From: Chlorophyllum brunneum
Lineage: Eukaryota; Basidiomycota; Agaricomycetes; Agaricales; Agaricaceae
DNA: 64,000 bases
NCBI GenBank assembly: GCA_963576785.1
Contig: OY756147.1
Location: forward strand, 310,001-374,000
Direction of reading: 5' to 3'
The notes below the pieces were generated by a model. It did no database searches and was not told the origin of the DNA. It saw only the letters and a list, made by a program, of their open reading frames with translations. Every line of letters starts with the position of its first letter. Positions within the stretch are counted from its first letter, which is position 1. The position numbers and the translations under genes are program-made. This document shows, one piece after another, positions 26,328 through 38,524 of the stretch.

Positions 26328-29029
26328 CTTATGAACTGGAACCATTAGTTATCCTTATGACACGTGTCGAGCTCATTGACTTTATAGAAGTAGTGTGATA
26401 TTTATTTAGTCCTCGACAGTGTCAGCATGACAGGGAGCGGAACTGATGATAAATGCTATACTTGGGTCAATGTGACCGCGCCATGGCTGGGATTGTTGCT
26501 TTCTCCTATGACTGACCAGCTGGAGCCTGTCTACTGGGTCAGGGCTCCTCACTGGTCTTTGCAGTGGTATGATGTATATAATATAACTTGCGTGTAGCCT
26601 GATACAACCTAGCTGACCCCGTACTTATCCACCTATTTTGAGAGAAAGATCGGTGGAGTCAGCTGGGCTTGTCTGCTCGGCTGTTGCACTGCTCTGGCCC
26701 TCGTTTCTAGGGTGTTGGCTGATAGTAGATAAAGTGCAGACAGCTGCACTTCTCCTTTCTCACTGTGACATTTTACCGAATTGGGCACATATTCCAATTG
26801 GGGCTGATAGTTTGTGAGATGAGTAGCGATTCACATGTAGGAACGTGGCAAAGGGGAGGGATGTGGTCAAAGCTATTGATTGTGGGTCCATTCACCCCTG
26901 AGTGCTATGTACTGAGCAGAATCCAGATTCATTGTCGTTGCTAACTTGTACGTCCTCTCACCCAGCACTGAACAACCCTCGCTCATTCTTCTCCATCTGC
27001 TCGAATCACCTCCGTTCACCCTTGTTAATATGTCTTATTTCAATGACATCTCTGGTTGTTCACTCTTACACAAGACCGCAAGTTTTGAGAGAGCATCATT
27101 TCCCCATGGCAGGACCCGTTTTTGGGCTGCCTGGATTATTTTGAGGAAGTCGGCGCTGGTCTAGTGCTTACTCACTTGCATACATAGGATGCAGGCTATC
27201 AACTCGGGGTTCCAACGATTGGACTGGTATCACCAATCATACCAAGCGGATCGATCTGGATCGGCGATAATAAACGGAAGCAGGAATCCGTTAGTACTTG
27301 GTGGGTGGAAGAAGTTGATTTCGCAATGTAAAGGATTGGTGAGTTTGCCATATACGGAGGGTTCAAATGGGAAGGGGTGTCTGAAGGATACGGCGTGGGG
27401 TGTGGGTGTGGTGAAGGAACGCTGGGTACTCATGTTTGCGTGGCTCGGGCTCCGGGGAAGCTCTGGTGTACATACACAACACGGGTAGGGAGTGAGAAAG
27501 GGAAAAGGAATGAGGGATGAGATGATGCGCGTATGCGCTGACGTTGAACCACATCTCGGGATATCCACTACTGTGTACAGTGTTTAGCAATGCCTATATT
27601 CGATATAGATCATACAGAGAGCTCCTACGAGCTCCGTCAGGGTTAAGGAAGTGAGTTCACATCAATCATTGTGCATGGGCGAATCATCTGACTCTAGGCG
27701 TGTAATCAAACACCTTCGTCTGCATTGCCTCTAGTCAGCTACCTGCTCATTTCCGAAATCCAATCACAAGATATCTGCCCGCCCGAGTGCTGTCCCTGTT
27801 ACGGAATGAGCCTGCCTCGTGCCGGGTCTTCGGCCTCCGTTAGGGCTGTTTCTTTGTAGTCATACATCATGATGCTCTTCCAATTCGGCAACGCCTTTTA
27901 AACAGGCCAGCCATTCATCCTGGTGCTCTTCTCCTGCCCATCAACTGCTGACTGCAAGTGCTGCATCGCTGCTTGACGCTCAACCTCGTGACTGTCGCTC
28001 GTTTACCTCAGTGCTTCTCTCCTTCGGATAAGCATAGCCTGTCCATCCCGCCCAGACTCCATGCACAGTGTATGAGGATATGCTATCCTACCTACGAATC
28101 CGTCCACGAAACGACACATTAATGCGAGCCACTTGAGGTTCCGTACAACGTGTGTCTGGACCCACTTTGAAGGAAATGTACGCGCATTTGCTCAATCATC
28201 AGCCGCTCATCTTGGACGAATGCCTCATGGATAATTGAATGACCTGGCTGCTGGCACTGGAATCGACGTCTTTGTGAGGGTGAAATGGCTTATGAAAGTG
28301 CGGGGAAAGGATGGCAGGTCGGAGTCTTCTTGTGTAGTGAGTGATCCGGGTTACTGTTTATTGGGCCGCTTATTGGTGGCCGTTAGTTGCGAATGGCAGC
28401 CCATTGTTGATACAGGCTTCCATATCTGTATCAGAACTGTTGGCGCCGAAGGAACGCTGGAATAAGTACAGTTGTCGCTAGGCAGTACAACACCCGTTGT
28501 GGGCTTGACGATTCGGGTTTGTGATTAATTGTACTCGCTCTGGTCGGTGCCGCGCCTATCATGAGGTAAGGAAGATGAGTCAGATTAAGGAAAAAACAAA
28601 AACATACCGGAGATGTGAGAGGTTGAGACAGTGCGAAAACATTATAACAGGTCGGGGGTGCAATGGCGCGAGAAGACCATAGCTGAGCGGGTTTGAGATG
28701 GTGCGAAAAAAAAATAACGAGGCTGCCCTCACGCAGGTACACCCTCTCCACTTCCTGTCCTTCGCGTCTTGAGTTGTGTGGAGCGATACTACGAGAGGCC
28801 GACACCGAGGTGACTCTATGCCTCGAGATTCATGTACAAAATGGGAAATTGTTATTATTAAGTAAGTGGTGATTGGTGGTGACCAGGGTACATCTTCAAA
28901 ATAATCTCCGAAACATGGATTCTGCATCGTCAATTCAAGCATGCCCTTCTCTGTTGCATCGTAGGAACGTATACTTATGCCTGATTAACAAGAAATGTTT
29001 TTCCTGATGTCACGCACAACTATGCCTGA
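26328..29029. other. 2.7 kb gap between the first NACHT group and the Crinkler gene, nothing recognised
   Basis: Minus-strand open frames at 27230-27568 (with FRHPFPFEPSVYGKLTNPL) and 28431-28942 lack any family signature I know, and there is no exon series joining them. I see no NACHT, ALDH or retroelement remnant. Possibly unknown small genes or decayed sequence. Confidence 0.35.
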
Positions 29030-31334
29030 TCAGGTTACCATCTTGACGGAAAGATTGAGCAAGTTAATCATGTCCAAATCATGCTGCTTCCTCATCAACC
29101 CATGGGGACGTACGCCCTCCGCCCACGCAATCTCTCCCGAGTCGTTAAGAAGGGGCGGATATCGTGCCTGACCTGCTTCTCCAACCCATTCAAAATCAAT
29201 CAACAGCGCTCGCAACCTGTCAATCTCTTTCTTGACGAGAATATTGGGTCGGCGCATATCCCCAAATACAAGATTCGCCTCGTGAAGGATGAAGACCGCT
29301 GCCTTCATGTCGTCCAATAGATCTGAGGGAATAGCCTTGGTGCTACCGAAATGATGGAATGCATCCCTGCCATCAACTAGTTCCGTGATGACCATCATCA
29401 CCCCGCCCTGCAGTCTTTCGCAGAAGAACAGCTGTGGCGCGTAGCCAGCATCGGCGACGATGCGATGGGCATTTCCGTGGTATGCTTCGCAGAACTTGAT
29501 GAGGACTGGGCGGTCATTATATGTCGCCTTAAAAAGGGAACGTCGATAGTTGTCCGGCTCGCGTCCCTCGTAATTGAATCGGCTCAAGATTGTTGGTATC
29601 TTTTGCGGGTGCCTGTTGGCGGTATAGGTTGGCTGAGGAAATAGCCGGTTCACGTTGGGTGAGCCTGGGTTTAGCTTTAGACAACAATAGTATTCTTTGA
29701 GCGTGTTCAAGGCATGCGCAACAGCGGCAAAAATCCGGGAAAGGGTCACGATCTGCTCCCCGGTCCCGCCGAGGTAGATGAAATCCGTAAATGCCTCGGC
29801 GATGAAGATATCGGCCCAGATTGCTCCGCCGAACATGATGTATGGACCGGCGATGGATATAACGATGCAGGGACAGCAAGTTGTATTACGTATATCCTTG
29901 TACTGTGAAAGACATCATTCAGTTTCTTACATCCACATAGTTATGTGGGCGGCGGACCCTGTCATTAGCGAGGAACTTACGCAACCCCAGCGTATTTTGG
30001 ACTGCACATTGTCCTGCGACTCCGAGTTCGTTCTTTAGTTCCAAATGGCCCACAACAGCAACTTTGTCGCCGAATGTCTTATCATTAAGATCTTGCTCGA
30101 TCAGAGTATCGCTTTCGGCCTTCTTCCCGCCAGTAGTCGTGGTGACATTCTCACGTAGTTTGATCCCCAAAAGGCTGCATATATATGGGTAGACATTACT
30201 GGCGCGCTCCTCCTCCGTCCAGTATATTTGTGTCGATGCCAGGATCAACTTGGCGGTATCATCCACGCGTTTCAGCTCCTGTGGGTCGACCACCTTGTTG
30301 AGATCCTGCAATGAATCTTTAAGTTGGGCAAAAGCTGTGTGATATATCGCGAGCGGAGGGCCTCTACGATTAGCCGGGCGTCCGTCATAAATTGGGCGTT
30401 TCTCTTGCTCCGACTTGAACATGGCAGGGCCGTCGGAAATACTTGACGGGGCGGCGGCGGCAGTTGCATCCTTAATAATCTGATGGTGCGCTAGGGCATG
30501 CGTCGTCTACACACATGATGACAATGCAGAAATGGAAACACACCTTTTTCAGCAGGGTGAGTCATATCCGAATCGCCCAAAACATTTACGACAACGTGCA
30601 ACCGTCCTTTCGCAGGCCCTTTTGGAAAAAGTGCAGACAGCTCCTCCGTCGGTAGCAGAGAGGTTCCAAGGGCGAAATCAAGGCTGCCGAGACTCTCCTC
30701 AAGAGCATTGTCGACCGGGATGGAGACATTCCATAGACCAAGCGTATTGGCTGAAAGGTGGTCTAATGCAGGTTTTTTTTCTTCTTTGATAGCCTTCTTG
30801 AGAGCTCCGACAGTCTCGATCGGCGCTATTTTGACCGGAAAGATACGATGAGGGTGATCGCCACGCATCAGACAGTTGAGCGTGAGGAGATACGGCTTTG
30901 AATGCACGGGGACTTCTGAACTTAGAGAGGGCCGGTTCACTTTTGAAATTAAAATGTAGGAATTGGCAGCGTTTGGGAAAATGTCAAGTTAAGTCAAGAA
31001 AGAGTTTATGGAGCGCACCAGTGGGTGCTTGTACCAAAATGTGTACATGTTCGTCCACCAGAGCTTCAACGAAAATCGAAGAGATCTTCTTCAAAGGGCC
31101 CAATTTTTGTGCTTCAACACCATCGACTGTGAGGTCTGGTGTAATGGTGTCCACGGGGAGAGACACTTTCCAGGCCCTGAGCTCCGAGGCATCCGCATGA
31201 CTGAGGCGATGAGACTGTTTCTCCTTGATCAAGTCTTTGAGGATGCTGACGTTTTGGGTCTTCAGAATCTCGACCGTGATGACTTCTGAAGAGTCACCTC
31301 CAAGAACAAAGCAGTTGATGGAGAGCGTGGACAT
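29030..31334 (-). CDS. Crinkler (CRN)-type protein with two tandem N-terminal header domains and a kinase-like C-terminus
   Basis: Starts at ATG 31334 (MSTLSINCFVLGGDSSEV). A first Crinkler header domain runs to HILVQAPT (about 105 residues, with LKDLIKEKQ and LRAWKVSLPVD). A 79-nt GT-AG intron (31018-30940) joins it in frame to a second header (LNCLMRGDHPHRIFPVKI, LKKAIKEEKKP, LGLWNVSIPVD, LHVVVNVLGD). A middle part (30490-29960) leads into the C-terminal region (from about 29905) with CCPCIVISIAGPYIMFGGAI and a kinase-like fold: lysine in VLIKF, FGDMRRPNILV at the catalytic loop and LLIDFEW in place of DFG, ending at 29030. Fungal Crinkler-kinases of this build are known as possible effectors or conflict proteins; the role here is unknown. 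If the 79-nt intron is not used, the first header would be a separate 116-aa protein. The intron near 29920-29970 is not resolved. Confidence 0.7.
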
Positions 31335-31926
31335 TGTATGTAAGATGGGCAGGACGCGAGTGACAGGACGTTCGTAGCAGGCACAATGTCCCACGTGGTT
31401 GCAGCTACGCGTGGCACTTTTGTTATGTTCGTGTCCTGACTCTCAGCTAACGCACGCTGACTACCGACGAGGCGACTTTCAAGGCCGACACGAGCTCGCT
31501 GTGCCTCATGCAGCTATCATCCTGCCGACTGCTGACGGGGTGCATGGACTCAGAATTGCCTCATCTCTTTCGGGGGTCTCGTCAATCGTTACAGGCGCCT
31601 GTGTTTTCGCGTCGTGGTCTCAGCTAAGACACAAGTCCACGACTCCTACTTTTCATGCGCATTTTTTTCACAATTCATTCGCGCCCTGGGTTCTGGAACG
31701 GAATCATGCCTTTTAGAATTGAACCGAAAATGTTGTACATCGAAATCAAGACAGTGGTTAGACACTAGTTAAAACACATACTTTGGGCAGTTGAGTGCCC
31801 GTCGAAGACATATGACCGTAAGGCGGAACGATTGCTGTAACTTTGGCTACCTAAACAACTTCGATGATCTCCCCAATGGTTCTCGCGGGGACATCAGAAT
31901 CTTGAATCCCAAGGACAGGGGCGTCT
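31335..31926. other. Intergenic, between the Crinkler gene and the flavoprotein gene
   Basis: About 590 bases upstream of the Crinkler gene and downstream of the flavoprotein gene (both minus strand). No feature recognised. Confidence 0.4.
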
Positions 31927-33444
31927 TCACTGTTGTTCCGGGGCATTCATCAGAAATTCAGATAACCTGAGAGCCAAGGCCGCAAGTGTCAGAGAAGGAT
32001 TCGCAGAGGGGGAGTAAGGAAACACAGAATTATCGCAGACCGAAACGCCCTTGTAGCCGCCCTGGAGCGTTAAATTAGCGTCCAAGACCGACGGGGGGAC
32101 TGGGTCTCCCGGGACCGGGTCTGGTCCCGGCATCGGGAGGCTCCCCAGCTCGTGGGCCCAAACCCCCAACTTCAAAGGAGCCACGAATTCAGAGGAGAGG
32201 GGCGTGGGGTCGTCGAACGTTACGTTCAACGTTTTCACCATGGCGTTCATAGCATTGTTGGTGATCTCTGCCATGGCTTGCCTTTCTGCGGCGTTATCGT
32301 GGTCGTTTGTTCTCGTTATATGGATGATAGGCTCTCTCTCGTCGAGGACAATGGTATTTTCATCCCCCAGCTTCGACGTGAGTATGAAAACCATTTGGAA
32401 GTCGGGTTTAGCTCCAAGGCTACGTGCTCTTAAGCCGATAGTCGACCAATTGACATGGATACGCGCCAAAGCAGCGTGTTCGTCGGTACCCAGGTTCGTG
32501 TACGCCTGGAGCCTGATAGGCCCAACCTCCTCCTGCGTCGGGTGGGGACTGTACTTGAACGTCCTCACCACCTCGTACGTGTCATGGTCCGTCAACTTCC
32601 CACCGCCTAGTGCCTTTATATCCACGCCGCTCCTCAGCAGTATGGCTGCGCTGTTGACGCTTCCGGCGCACAACACAACATGCTTGGTTTTGATCTTGAT
32701 ACCTCCATCCAACACGACAGATTCGATCGAACTGCCCTGAAACTCGAGACGGTCGACCTTGGTCCCTAACAATATTTTGAAGTTGCCCTCCGCTGGCGGA
32801 TCGTTCATCGCTATCTCCAGTAACCTGTCGACAGAGCTGTAAGCACCCGCTGCGAAGGCGAAATTCTTGTTGTGCCTGAACTCCGAGGCCGATCTCCCAT
32901 TCACCCACGCCTCAGAGCCCTTAGCAGTCTTATTGAGCTCATGGACGAGGTTCCAGTGCGGGATCTTCGGATTTGGGGGGATGTAAATGTTCAGAGTGGA
33001 CTCGGCCTTCTCGAAAAAGGTCCTGTTCAACTCGTTTACAACACTCGATGGAAAGTGGTTTTCGAGGGTATCGTCATGCGGTCGCGGGATGACAAACGTC
33101 CAAACGGTGCTCCTCCCTCCCAACGCGTACAATGGCCCTCCCTCCCAATGGGGCGACTCGTGTTTCTTGTACTCGCCTCTGAAATCCTTGAAGAACGCAA
33201 TGCTCTGTTTGTCCGCGTTCCCGACCGCCGTGGGCCGTGCAGCGTTAGAACAGTGTGAGTGGAAAAGCAGGTTGCCACTCTCGATGACTAGAATCTTCTT
33301 ATCGTCACCCGATTCCTTATTCTTATCAAAGAGGTCTGCAGCCAGCGTCCCTCCTCCAAACCCGCCACCGACGATGATGATATCATATACCGTAAGAGCG
33401 GCTTCATCGGCTGTTAACTTGAAGTATTGAGACTGCAAGCTCAT
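31927..33444 (-). CDS. FAD-dependent GMC-like oxidoreductase
   Basis: A single open frame of 505 aa, no introns, from ATG 33444 (MSLQSQYFKLTADEAAL) to 31927. The Rossmann dinucleotide motif is VYDIIIVGGGFGGGTLAADL, followed by ILVIESG at the end of the second strand. GGPLYALGGRSTVWTFVIPR fits the GMC/pyranose-oxidase class, and the C-terminus has the conserved VCDNSVFPYSPSANPSLT with AHELGS as the likely catalytic-histidine region. It would oxidise an alcohol or sugar using FAD; the substrate cannot be read from sequence. No signal peptide is evident at this start, so it is probably intracellular. The frame could be read further upstream, but without an ATG. The lack of introns contrasts with the intron-rich neighbours. 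Confidence 0.85.
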   Translation of the reverse strand: MSLQSQYFKLTADEAALTVYDIIIVGGGFGGGTLAADLFDKNKESGDDKKILVIESGNLLFHSHCSNAARPTAVGNADKQSIAFFKDFRGEYKKHESPHWEGGPLYALGGRSTVWTFVIPRPHDDTLENHFPSSVVNELNRTFFEKAESTLNIYIPPNPKIPHWNLVHELNKTAKGSEAWVNGRSASEFRHNKNFAFAAGAYSSVDRLLEIAMNDPPAEGNFKILLGTKVDRLEFQGSSIESVVLDGGIKIKTKHVVLCAGSVNSAAILLRSGVDIKALGGGKLTDHDTYEVVRTFKYSPHPTQEEVGPIRLQAYTNLGTDEHAALARIHVNWSTIGLRARSLGAKPDFQMVFILTSKLGDENTIVLDEREPIIHITRTNDHDNAAERQAMAEITNNAMNAMVKTLNVTFDDPTPLSSEFVAPLKLGVWAHELGSLPMPGPDPVPGDPVPPSVLDANLTLQGGYKGVSVCDNSVFPYSPSANPSLTLAALALRLSEFLMNAPEQQ

Positions 33445-35711
33445 TTGCGCAAAGTCGGTGATGATAATCAGAAAAATCTGAGCACGAGTGTTTATCAGAG
33501 AAAATTCGAGGGATAATGGAGAGATGCACACCCTCCCAACGAAATTTTACGGAGTGATTCTGAAAATGATATCCCGAGGCCGAATGAAATAGTAAGGCTT
33601 GGTCTTAGCGTGAGATTATCTTGAGCACTTTGCACCCCAATTCCATACGGACTCCGTGCTCTTGACACCGTCCTTTGTGGAGCTCGCTGCGATCACGACC
33701 ATCTTCTTAAACTTCGTATGCTCCAACTTGAATGCTATGGCGGACATGAGCGTGCAATCAGAAAGAAATCTTAGATACACACCTGATCTGTCGCAACCAC
33801 TCAATGGCCACTTACGAAAACGTGCATCCGAAGATAGAATATGGTGTTTGAAGGTACAGAGCTCTGCATCGGGTGGCATGGCGGTGGCGAACCTAGTACC
33901 CAGTTGGCAGTGTTATCAACAACAAGAGGCCCGGACGGGCCTGACATTCACAACTTGACCTACGATGCCCGTGGCCATCCTAGATTTCGCATCTCGAGAA
34001 CGTCCCATGACTCTTATCGACACCGGTGCGAGAAGCCAGGGCGCGGGACAAGTGCGTTCTGATCAGAATGGGGTGAACGGACATTGAAATTCATTAACGC
34101 CACAAAGCGCTTGAGCACTGACGTTTGTGGTAAATCACCCATGACTATTACTTACGGTCGCTCTAGGGGACATGGTCAAACTTCAACGAAGGTAGTCCAG
34201 ATCTGGTTCCACTTACGATAGATTGAGCACTAGGTATGTCACACCCACCATTCGATGAATGGAGCGGTTTCCCGGTGTGCCCAGGTCGAGTGCAAGTGGC
34301 GGCTGCACGTCGGTACTATCCCTCACACTCCAGGCCCTAATTTCGTGCCGGATACTTCAGTGCATGACATTTGAAGCAAATAAGTGGATATAACAACACA
34401 GGCGATTGTGTGCCTATTCTAGCTAGTACAACACCGGGGTCTTAAAATTGAAATTGCAGGATTAAGGATAAATTTGACAAAAAAAGTGTGTAGTAAGCAT
34501 TGAAATAAGTGAGTGTCTGTATATGACTAGTCATCGACAAAGTTTGACCATGTTCCCCAGGGCGACCGTAATTATTGGCTTTACTCTCTTCGCTCATTTT
34601 TCCGCCCACACTTGGTGCCTGTACGTACAAAGGGACAGCTTCTGCGATTGGTCAGGCTCATGAGGCCACCATCCCCCCCTGCTTCCAAACCACAGAAATG
34701 GTGCCTTCATCATCAGAGGTCTCTCGGCGGACCTTCCAGCTGCTAAACGAGGGCATAGGTATTGACTTCCATGATTAGTACTATGTCAAATCGTCCGCGG
34801 GCCAACGCTCCTGGGCCCTGTCGGGATTAACAATCGTTCAAGACTTAAATTGGTACCACTCCACCCCACATGTAATACTAACTTGAGTATCCTCGTTATC
34901 ATGTACGAACGTGCAACCCAATGACCTAAATGTAATGAATGAAAAGAGCGGGCACGTAACGCGCCCCGAATCCGTGAGGCTTGGCTGGAGGGGCTCACGA
35001 CGTTCTAGTCCTTTAATTTTTTCAGAACGCCACCGCTCCATTGTCCACCCCACGTTGACTTCGTGGCTTGCGACAGGAATTCTAGTAGCTGAAGCCTCAG
35101 AAGGCATTCCTCGACGTGAAACGAATGGTAATACAACCGACACCACAATGAAGGAACTGTAAATGAATTGGTAGTAGCTTCTCAATGGACCTTTTGTCGA
35201 AGGCTCGAAGCCACTTTCACGTCCACAAAATTTGTTGCCTCATTCCAAGCTCAAAGTAGGATGTATCTCGAAGTATATTGGGTAGCGTTGACAGGGTCAT
35301 CCCCACAGTGCGTGAAAGACCTGTACTTCGTAGCGGGAATGTAACGGAAAAGTTTTATGCTGGAAATAGAGCCCGGGTTTTACGAGATTGGGTGGTAAGG
35401 TGCTAGAGCTAGAGGACAGATCTTTGCCCCAAATCTTTCAGAAGAGCCGCCGTGTCAACGTTGTCTGGTTCATTGGCCGTATTGGGTCATGCAGTACTCC
35501 TCCAAACGTTGAACACCACTCGCTATGTTCCACATGGTGGAGTCAGTCTTACAAAGGAATCAGTCGATAAGGTGGATCAGATGGATAGCCTGAGGGAACC
35601 CACAAATGGACGTTTGAAAATCTAGCTCGGAGAGGTTATAAGGTCCAAAGGAAACTACCGCTGTCCCCACCCCCCCACATTACAACTCTAAATCTTCCTC
35701 CTTCAAAGACA
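33445..35711. other. 2.3 kb gap with possible small minus-strand exons (33616-33879)
   Basis: On the minus strand, 33879-33616 reads as a terminal piece (CTFKHHILSSDARFRK, then after a possible intron FKLEHTKFKKMVVIAASS and WNWGAKCSR stop). It could be the 3' end of a small gene but I do not recognise it. A 115-codon minus-strand frame at 34838-35185 starts with a hydrophobic stretch (MRSYYQFIYSSFIVVSVVLP) and could be a small secreted protein, or chance. Nothing else is seen. Confidence 0.25.
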
Positions 35712-36315
35712 ATGGCGACCCAACGTTACGCACTTCCTCCTGGCGTTTACCTTGTCAGGACTAGAGTGGGCAATGTAGACAAGGAGATTGCCAATCCTGG
35801 AGGCGATAACATGCAACTTTACCTCGAAAATCAAGGTGGTCATGGATCCCACAAAGTTTGTTTGTTTCACTACATTCATGGCATGAGTTTTTACTTGATC
35901 CTTTCGCTCTGTAGTGGTTGATTTGTGGTGATGGTTCCATGAGAGCCATGAACGTCACCATGGAAGATGGCAGATTTGCCTTTGCAAGGACGGCGGGCTC
36001 GTCATTGACGGATCCGCTTCCGGTCCAGCGTTCTAGCTCAGATTATAAGTGGAACATCAATGTTAAATGGTGCATACACCCGTCCCGCTTTGAATTCAGA
36101 CGCTAACACTACGTCAAAGGGAGGCGAATACTTACAAAGGTACCATCATGGCCAGGGATTCCTCACAGCGCTGCTTTGGACTTGACGGTGCAAAGGTGAT
36201 CTGCATTCCATATTACCCATCATGCGAGAGGGTCATAGCTGACAGGTTGCGTCAGGTTCAACTTGTTGCGCAGGGTAATGCTGTGGAATGGACTTTCACT
36301 CCTGCGCAGGCATAG
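35712..36315 (+). CDS. Small protein, possibly beta-trefoil (protease-inhibitor or lectin-like)
   Basis: Three exons can be proposed: MATQRYALPPGVYLVRTRVG to GSHK (35712 to about 35855), WLICGDGSMRAMNVTMEDG to WNIN (about 35914-36062), and GTIMARDSSQRCFGLDGAKV to VEWTFTPAQA stop (about 36141-36315), giving roughly 150 aa. The start PPGVYLVR, the W-rich repeats, the central WNIN and the final VEWTF resemble mushroom beta-trefoil proteins such as the I66 protease inhibitors and small lectins. The resemblance is in pattern only and I cannot show a family match. The second intron has a weak donor (GTTAAA). Leader TATA-like sequences are not clear. Confidence 0.45.
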
Positions 36316-36905
36316 GGAAGTGTTGGATTTGGCGGCGCCACATACGTTATTTTCCAGCGTGTCACAATCCACTCACCATTGCGAATTCCATCCGGTTCCG
36401 ATTACGTTGTTATATGCTTTTTCGTTTGTACAATGATTACTTGCTGAAATAAAAGTGTACATGACATACATATGTAATGAGAATGCTTTGGCCGTTTGTT
36501 GTCTTGATCCCAAGACGTGCATGGGCCACCGCTCGAGGGACGTCCTACCTTGTCCTTATCTTCAACACTCGTGCCTGGTGTCCTCACAGTTTAATTTTCT
36601 GTGTTCAACTCACGCTGTTCGTCCTCATGCTGCGCCATTGGAGGCAGCAACCTCTTCAACCCCTCAGGCGGTCTCCTCTGCCACCGCAGCCCACTCTGTT
36701 TCCCTCTCCCTCGAATGATTACTCTCCCCTTGTCAGCAACAGGGTTGGCATCGTATATTGGAAAAGTGGGGCTTGAACGCAGTCCGCCCCCTATACCTAC
36801 TACAAGTACGATACAGGGCTCTCCAACCTACACCTGAAACACTTTATCGACAAAGTAGTACATTAAACTACAAGTGCATATAGACTAGAGTATACAAAGG
36901 TCCGA
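36316..36905. other. Intergenic, nothing recognised
   Basis: About 590 bases. Overlapping plus-strand frames (36455-36837) have no recognisable motif. Confidence 0.4.
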
Positions 36906-37157
36906 GTGATAATCGTCCGCGAAATCACCGTTCACGTCGACGGCCGGCGAAAACCAATCAACATTGACGTCTCTGCAGAAGGCGGAGAGTACCCCACTGC
37001 CATCCTCGACTCAGGCGTCCCCGTCATCTTCACCACCCCCAACATCGCCAACGGCATCTACAGCGCGCTCGACATAGGCCCAGCCACAGACGGAGCTTTA
37101 CGTGCACCTCTGGGACGTGTTTGTGACGGACATTCAACCGAGCGTGGGAGAGGATGA
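36906..37157 (+). pseudogene. Fragment of a pepsin-like (A1) aspartic protease
   Basis: The frame holds EYPTAILDSGVPVIFTTPNI then ANGIYSALDIGPATDG, matching the region around the second catalytic aspartate of basidiomycete A1 proteases (usual pattern AILDSGTP...IANGIYGA). The Thr after DSG is Val here. Only about 70 residues match; the frame changes around 37095, and neither the first catalytic site nor the C-terminus is nearby, so it is a relic. It is more GC-rich than its surroundings. Confidence 0.6.
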
Positions 37158-38524
37158 TAACGTCGGGAGTAAACTAGTAATCCCTGGGTTGTGGTTGAAG
37201 TGCCTACCTACAGTCAAATAGTCCCGAATCCCGACCGATGACTGATACAGGCTTTATACCTGTCCCATAAGCACTAACGCTCGAAGGATACACGAACAAA
37301 GGCACATGTGTTACCAAGGATACGACACCCACCCGTCAGTCCTCGCTCATGGTTTTTTCCTCGTGTACGTCTCTGGTCCTCACTCCTATCCAATTCAAGG
37401 GGTTTAATATATGCTAGATTTTTGCCACCAATACGACAAATTTTCGAATCTCAATTACAAATGCATTAATTGATCCAAATGAACAACACGATCCAAACTG
37501 ACACTCCGCAAACTTCTCCCTGTATGAATTACCTGCTAAAGCTGTGAGATGGTTTCGGGCTGTGAATAAGAGCGTTGAGTGAAGTAAGTTCTTCGTTCTT
37601 CCCTTAGAAAAGGGGATGGCGAGTCCGATCAAAGTGTGTACGGTCGCGTCCGTCGATCGTTGGCTTCAATTTCAACACCGTCCTCTCGGATCCGAAAAGT
37701 TATTGGAGTAGGGAGTTAGTTTATTAAGAGAGAGGTGATTGATACTGAGAGAGAGAAAGAGAAAGAAAATTTGAATAGGAAATGTGTTGATGGAGTCGAT
37801 ACGGTCTCCAAGCAAGCTGCCCTTTTCCCGTTGTCGAAGAGGCCCTTATATACTACTTTTCTACCGGATTATCATATCTAATCTGCGCTATAAGGTCTGA
37901 AAAATCGAACGAGAGTGAAAAAAATATATTTTTAAGGAAGTATGAAGGAAGGTCTAGTTTTTAGAATGGAAATTGCCTAAGAGTGCACAAAACCCGAGGC
38001 TAGAGAGACTTGAAACGTCGGCAGTGAATGGTACAGTAATTCTTGGCATGTATACTGTCTGGCGTAGTCGGAGCGCCATTACACTAGCGATACCCGTTGG
38101 ATAGACTGGTCAGGGGCGTGTGTCGGGATCGTCGTTGACTGACAGAAGCTGTCAGTGTGTGCCGATTTGTGTGTGCCGATTTTGTATGTGCCGATCTTGT
38201 TATGGAAGAGGTCGATCGGATGGGATTTCGTGAGTAGCCGTTCGCCCGTCTTCACATGAGTAGGCAGGAGGGATGATGCCAACGCAGAGGTGATGAGTGA
38301 GAGGTAGAGTGAATGAGGCTTTTGGATCGACCGGTTACACAATCTCTACCACCTCAAGTTGCCTCTCCTCCACCATCTGGGGGAGTCAGATTCGCAAATA
38401 ATGTCTGGCCTACTACTAGACATAAAGTGCGAAAGTACGACTATTCGCTCACGCTTGTATCGCTGCTCATGCATCTATCCTAGGAGGACGTCTGACAGGT
38501 TTTTGAAGCTTGGGGTTTCGTTGA
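37158..38524. other. Gap with a GA-rich simple tract
   Basis: No gene recognised. A GA-rich low-complexity tract lies at about 37720-37770, and a T/A-rich stretch at about 37915-37940. Minus-strand frame 38079-38342 has no family motif. Confidence 0.4.

Noticed and set aside
26328..29029. Possible genes at 27230-27568 and 28431-28942 (minus)
   Set aside because: No recognisable domain, no consistent splice structure and no support from the neighbouring duplicated units.
36760..36900. Shared words GAACGCAGTCC and ATACAAAGGT with the LINE 3' end at 55430-55470, suggesting a SINE or LINE tail
   Set aside because: Only two short words match and there is no poly-A or poly-T tract at this site; not enough to call a repeat.
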